DNA of 64,000 bases, taken from NCBI GenBank assembly GCA_040702975.1, contig CP159990.1, positions 2,046,001-2,110,000 on the forward strand. Direction: 5' to 3'. A program made the position numbers and the translations under genes. Shown here piece after piece: positions 61,622 to 64,000 of this stretch (the first letter of the stretch is position 1; the number at the start of each line of letters is the position of its first letter). The notes under the pieces were generated by a model, which worked only from the letters and a program-made list of their open reading frames with translations, had not been told where the DNA came from and made no database searches. Origin of the DNA: Roseburia hominis. Its GTDB lineage: Bacteria > Bacillota > Clostridia > Lachnospirales > Lachnospiraceae.

Positions 61622-63289
61622 ATGAAAAGTGATAATGTAAAAACAGGAATGCAGCAGGCGCCGCATCGTTCCTTATTTAATGCGCTGGGGTTTACCAAGG
61701 AAGAGCTGGAACGCCCGTTAGTCGGTATCGTAAGCTCCTATAATGAGATCGTTCCGGGACATATGAACCTGGATAAAATCGTAAACGCCGTAAAGATGGG
61801 CGTTGCTATGGCGGGTGGTACGCCTATTGTTTTCCCGGCGATCGCAGTATGTGACGGAATCGCTATGGGACACATTGGTATGAAATACTCTCTGGTGACC
61901 AGGGATCTGATCGCGGATTCTACTGAGGCGATGGCTCTGGCACATCAGTTTGATGCGTTAGTTATGGTTCCCAACTGTGATAAGAATGTACCCGGACTTT
62001 TGATGGCAGCGGCGAGAATCAATGTGCCGACCGTATTTGTCAGTGGCGGCCCGATGCTCGCAGGTCATGTAAAAGGACAGAAACGCAGCCTTTCCAGTAT
62101 GTTCGAGGCGGTGGGCTCCTATGCGGCAGGCACCATGACCAAAGAAGATGTCTGCGAATTTGAGAACAAGGTATGCCCGACCTGTGGTTCCTGCTCCGGT
62201 ATGTATACCGCGAACAGCATGAACTGTCTGACAGAAGTCCTGGGTATGGGACTTAAGGGTAATGGCACGATCCCGGCTGTTTATTCTGAGAGGATTCGGC
62301 TTGCAAAGCATGCGGGTATGCAGGTCATGGAGCTTTACAGAAAGAATATCCGCCCGAGAGATATTATGACAAAAGAGGCGATTTTGAATGCGCTTACCGT
62401 CGATATGGCGCTGGGCTGCTCTACAAACAGTATGCTGCATCTCCCGGCCATCGCTCACGAAGTGGGAATGGATTTTGAGATCGATTTCGCAAATGGAATC
62501 AGCGAGAAGACGCCGAACCTGTGCCATCTTGCACCGGCAGGCCCGACTTATATGGAAGATTTAAATGAGGCCGGCGGCGTTTACGCAGTTATGAATGAAT
62601 TGAATAAAAAGGGACTTTTGCACACTGAGTGCATGACCGTGACCGGCAAGACAGTGGGCGAGAATATCGCAGGCTGTGTCAATAAGAATCCGGAAGTGAT
62701 TCGTCCGATTGAGAACCCATATAGCGAGACCGGCGGCCTTGCAGTTCTGAAGGGAAATATCGCACCGGACGGCAGCGTGGTAAAACGTTCCGCGGTGGTA
62801 CCGGAGATGCTGGTACATGAAGGGCCGGCAAGAGTGTTTGAGTGTGAGGACGATGCGATCCAGGCAATCAAGGGCGGCAGGATCAACCCGGGCGACGTAG
62901 TCGTAATCCGCTATGTCGGACCTAAGGGCGGTCCGGGCATGCCGGAGATGTTGAACCCGACTTCGGCGATCGCAGGTATGGGACTTGGCTCTTCCGTAGC
63001 GCTGATCACGGACGGCAGGTTCAGCGGCGCATCAAGAGGCGCTTCCATCGGGCATGTTTCACCGGAAGCAGCAGTAGGCGGTCCGGTAGCTCTGATCGAG
63101 GAAGGCGATATCATTCAGATCGATATCCCGAATCTGACATTGAATGCAAAGATCTCAGACGAAGAGCTGGCGGCAAGAAAGGCAAAATGGCAGCCGAGAG
63201 ATCCGGAAGTGACCACCGGATATCTTGCAAGATATGCATCGATGGTGACCAGCGGAAACAGAGGAGCAGTGCTGGAGATTCCGCGTTAA
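61622..63289 (+). CDS. ilvD: Dihydroxy-acid dehydratase
   Basis: The 555-residue protein has the Fe-S cysteines in [10 protein letters not shown] and [19 protein letters not shown] and the C-terminal [19 protein letters not shown]. It makes the 2-keto acids of valine and isoleucine. ATG 61622 follows GGAGGG. It lies 55 bp after leuB in the same direction and belongs to the same operon. Confidence 0.97.
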   Translation: MKSDNVKTGMQQAPHRSLFNALGFTKEELERPLVGIVSSYNEIVPGHMNLDKIVNAVKMGVAMAGGTPIVFPAIAVCDGIAMGHIGMKYSLVTRDLIADSTEAMALAHQFDALVMVPNCDKNVPGLLMAAARINVPTVFVSGGPMLAGHVKGQKRSLSSMFEAVGSYAAGTMTKEDVCEFENKVCPTCGSCSGMYTANSMNCLTEVLGMGLKGNGTIPAVYSERIRLAKHAGMQVMELYRKNIRPRDIMTKEAILNALTVDMALGCSTNSMLHLPAIAHEVGMDFEIDFANGISEKTPNLCHLAPAGPTYMEDLNEAGGVYAVMNELNKKGLLHTECMTVTGKTVGENIAGCVNKNPEVIRPIENPYSETGGLAVLKGNIAPDGSVVKRSAVVPEMLVHEGPARVFECEDDAIQAIKGGRINPGDVVVIRYVGPKGGPGMPEMLNPTSAIAGMGLGSSVALITDGRFSGASRGASIGHVSPEAAVGGPVALIEEGDIIQIDIPNLTLNAKISDEELAARKAKWQPRDPEVTTGYLARYASMVTSGNRGAVLEIPR

Positions 63290-63373
63290 CAAGAGGTAAC
63301 GAAGCCAGGCAGGGCCCACGCGCACGGCGTGATTGGGGATTTTTATACATTTATGAATAAAGGGGAATGCACG

Positions 63374-64000
63374 ATGCAGTTAAATGGAGCAGAGATATTG
63401 ATAGAGTGTTTAAAAGAGCAGGGCGTGGATACCATTTTCGGATATCCGGGCGGCGCGATTTTGAATGTATATGATGAATTATATAAACACAGGGATGAAA
63501 TTACGCATATCCTGACCTCTCACGAACAGGGCGCATCTCACGCGGCAGACGGATATGCCCGTGCGACCGGAAAAGTCGGCGTGTGCTTTGCGACCAGCGG
63601 ACCGGGAGCGACCAATCTGGTGACGGGAATCGCCACCGCATTCATGGATTCCATACCGATGGTTGCGGTTACCTGTAATGTGGGAGTGCCGCTTCTTGGT
63701 AAAGACAGCTTTCAGGAGATCGACATCACTGGAATCACGATGCCGATCACGAAATACAATTTTATCGTAAAAGACGTAAAACAACTGGCAGACACGGTAC
63801 GCCGGGCATTTACCATCGCAAGATCCGGCCGTCCGGGACCGGTACTTATAGATATCCCGAAGGACGTGACGGCCAACAAGACGGATTACAGGCCGGTGAA
63901 GATCGAACCGGTGAAAAAATATAGCAAGGATATCTGCATGGCAGATGTGGAAAATGCGGTTAAGATGATTAAAAAGGCGAAACGTCCGTATATTTTCGTG
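63374..64000 (+). CDS. ilvB: Acetolactate synthase large subunit, cut by the window end
   Basis: The first 209 residues are present: MQLNGAEILIECLKEQGVD, the TPP-binding Glu in SHEQGASHAADGYARATG and TSGPGATNLVTG. The enzyme condenses pyruvate units in valine, leucine and isoleucine synthesis. It starts 84 bp after ilvD behind AGGGGAA. The C-terminal FAD and TPP domains are beyond 64000. Confidence 0.96.
   Translation, partial: MQLNGAEILIECLKEQGVDTIFGYPGGAILNVYDELYKHRDEITHILTSHEQGASHAADGYARATGKVGVCFATSGPGATNLVTGIATAFMDSIPMVAVTCNVGVPLLGKDSFQEIDITGITMPITKYNFIVKDVKQLADTVRRAFTIARSGRPGPVLIDIPKDVTANKTDYRPVKIEPVKKYSKDICMADVENAVKMIKKAKRPYIFV

Overview
The window looks like the chromosome of a Gram-positive gut Clostridia, most likely Lachnospiraceae. 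The evidence is moderate-to-low GC, strong AGGAGG ribosome binding sites, TTGACA/TATAAT promoters, the dnaG-rpoD-trmK-nif3 order, a C. difficile-like type I-B CRISPR repeat, and many Firmicutes-type accessory regulators. I cannot name the species from sequence alone.

Layout. Positions 1-24,500 are an accessory and partly decayed region. It holds a TetR regulator under its own operator, a radical SAM protein, a two-component system (1936-4053), and two ABC export operons that each follow an almost identical TTAAGG-type box (4049 and 6670). The second operon carries a membrane-anchored FMN-binding protein. There follow a TetR with two identical operators, a methyltransferase broken by a nonsense codon, a 5'-truncated vanX-like dipeptidase, WYL and AraC regulators, a MATE pump with a phosphotransferase, and a riboflavin module. 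The riboflavin module is an FMN riboswitch, ribU, and an unusual riboflavin kinase fused to a winged-helix DNA-binding domain. Two AbrB-like genes, several ABC transporter remnants and a group II intron fragment follow.

Positions 24,500-38,300 are a complete type I-B CRISPR-Cas locus: cas6-cas8b-cas7-cas5-cas3-cas4-cas1-cas2, a 178-bp leader, and an array of 69 intact 30-bp repeats plus one degenerate terminal repeat. The array records repeated sampling of the same targets. Two spacer pairs overlap on the target, and their overlaps place 5'-CCA and 5'-CCG directly upstream of a protospacer, which suggests a CCN PAM. The locus is bracketed by two damaged DUF1848 genes. One upstream is internally deleted. 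Only a 3' tail of the other survives, directly after the last repeat.

Positions 38,300-64,000 are mostly core genome: a frameshifted hybrid sensor kinase, tRNA-Leu, polyphosphate:AMP phosphotransferase, dgt, dnaG, rpoD, trmK, a Nif3-like protein, a TGS-uridine kinase, aroC, an L,D-transpeptidase, tgt, yajC, malQ, glgP, an SDR oxidoreductase, and the start of a branched-chain amino acid operon (leuB, ilvD, ilvB, the last cut by the window end).

The most original signals are the riboflavin kinase/winged-helix fusion under an FMN riboswitch, the overlapping-spacer evidence in the array, the flanking DUF1848 relics, the coiled-coil insertion in Cas5, and the shared regulatory box linking two ABC operons to a neighbouring two-component system.
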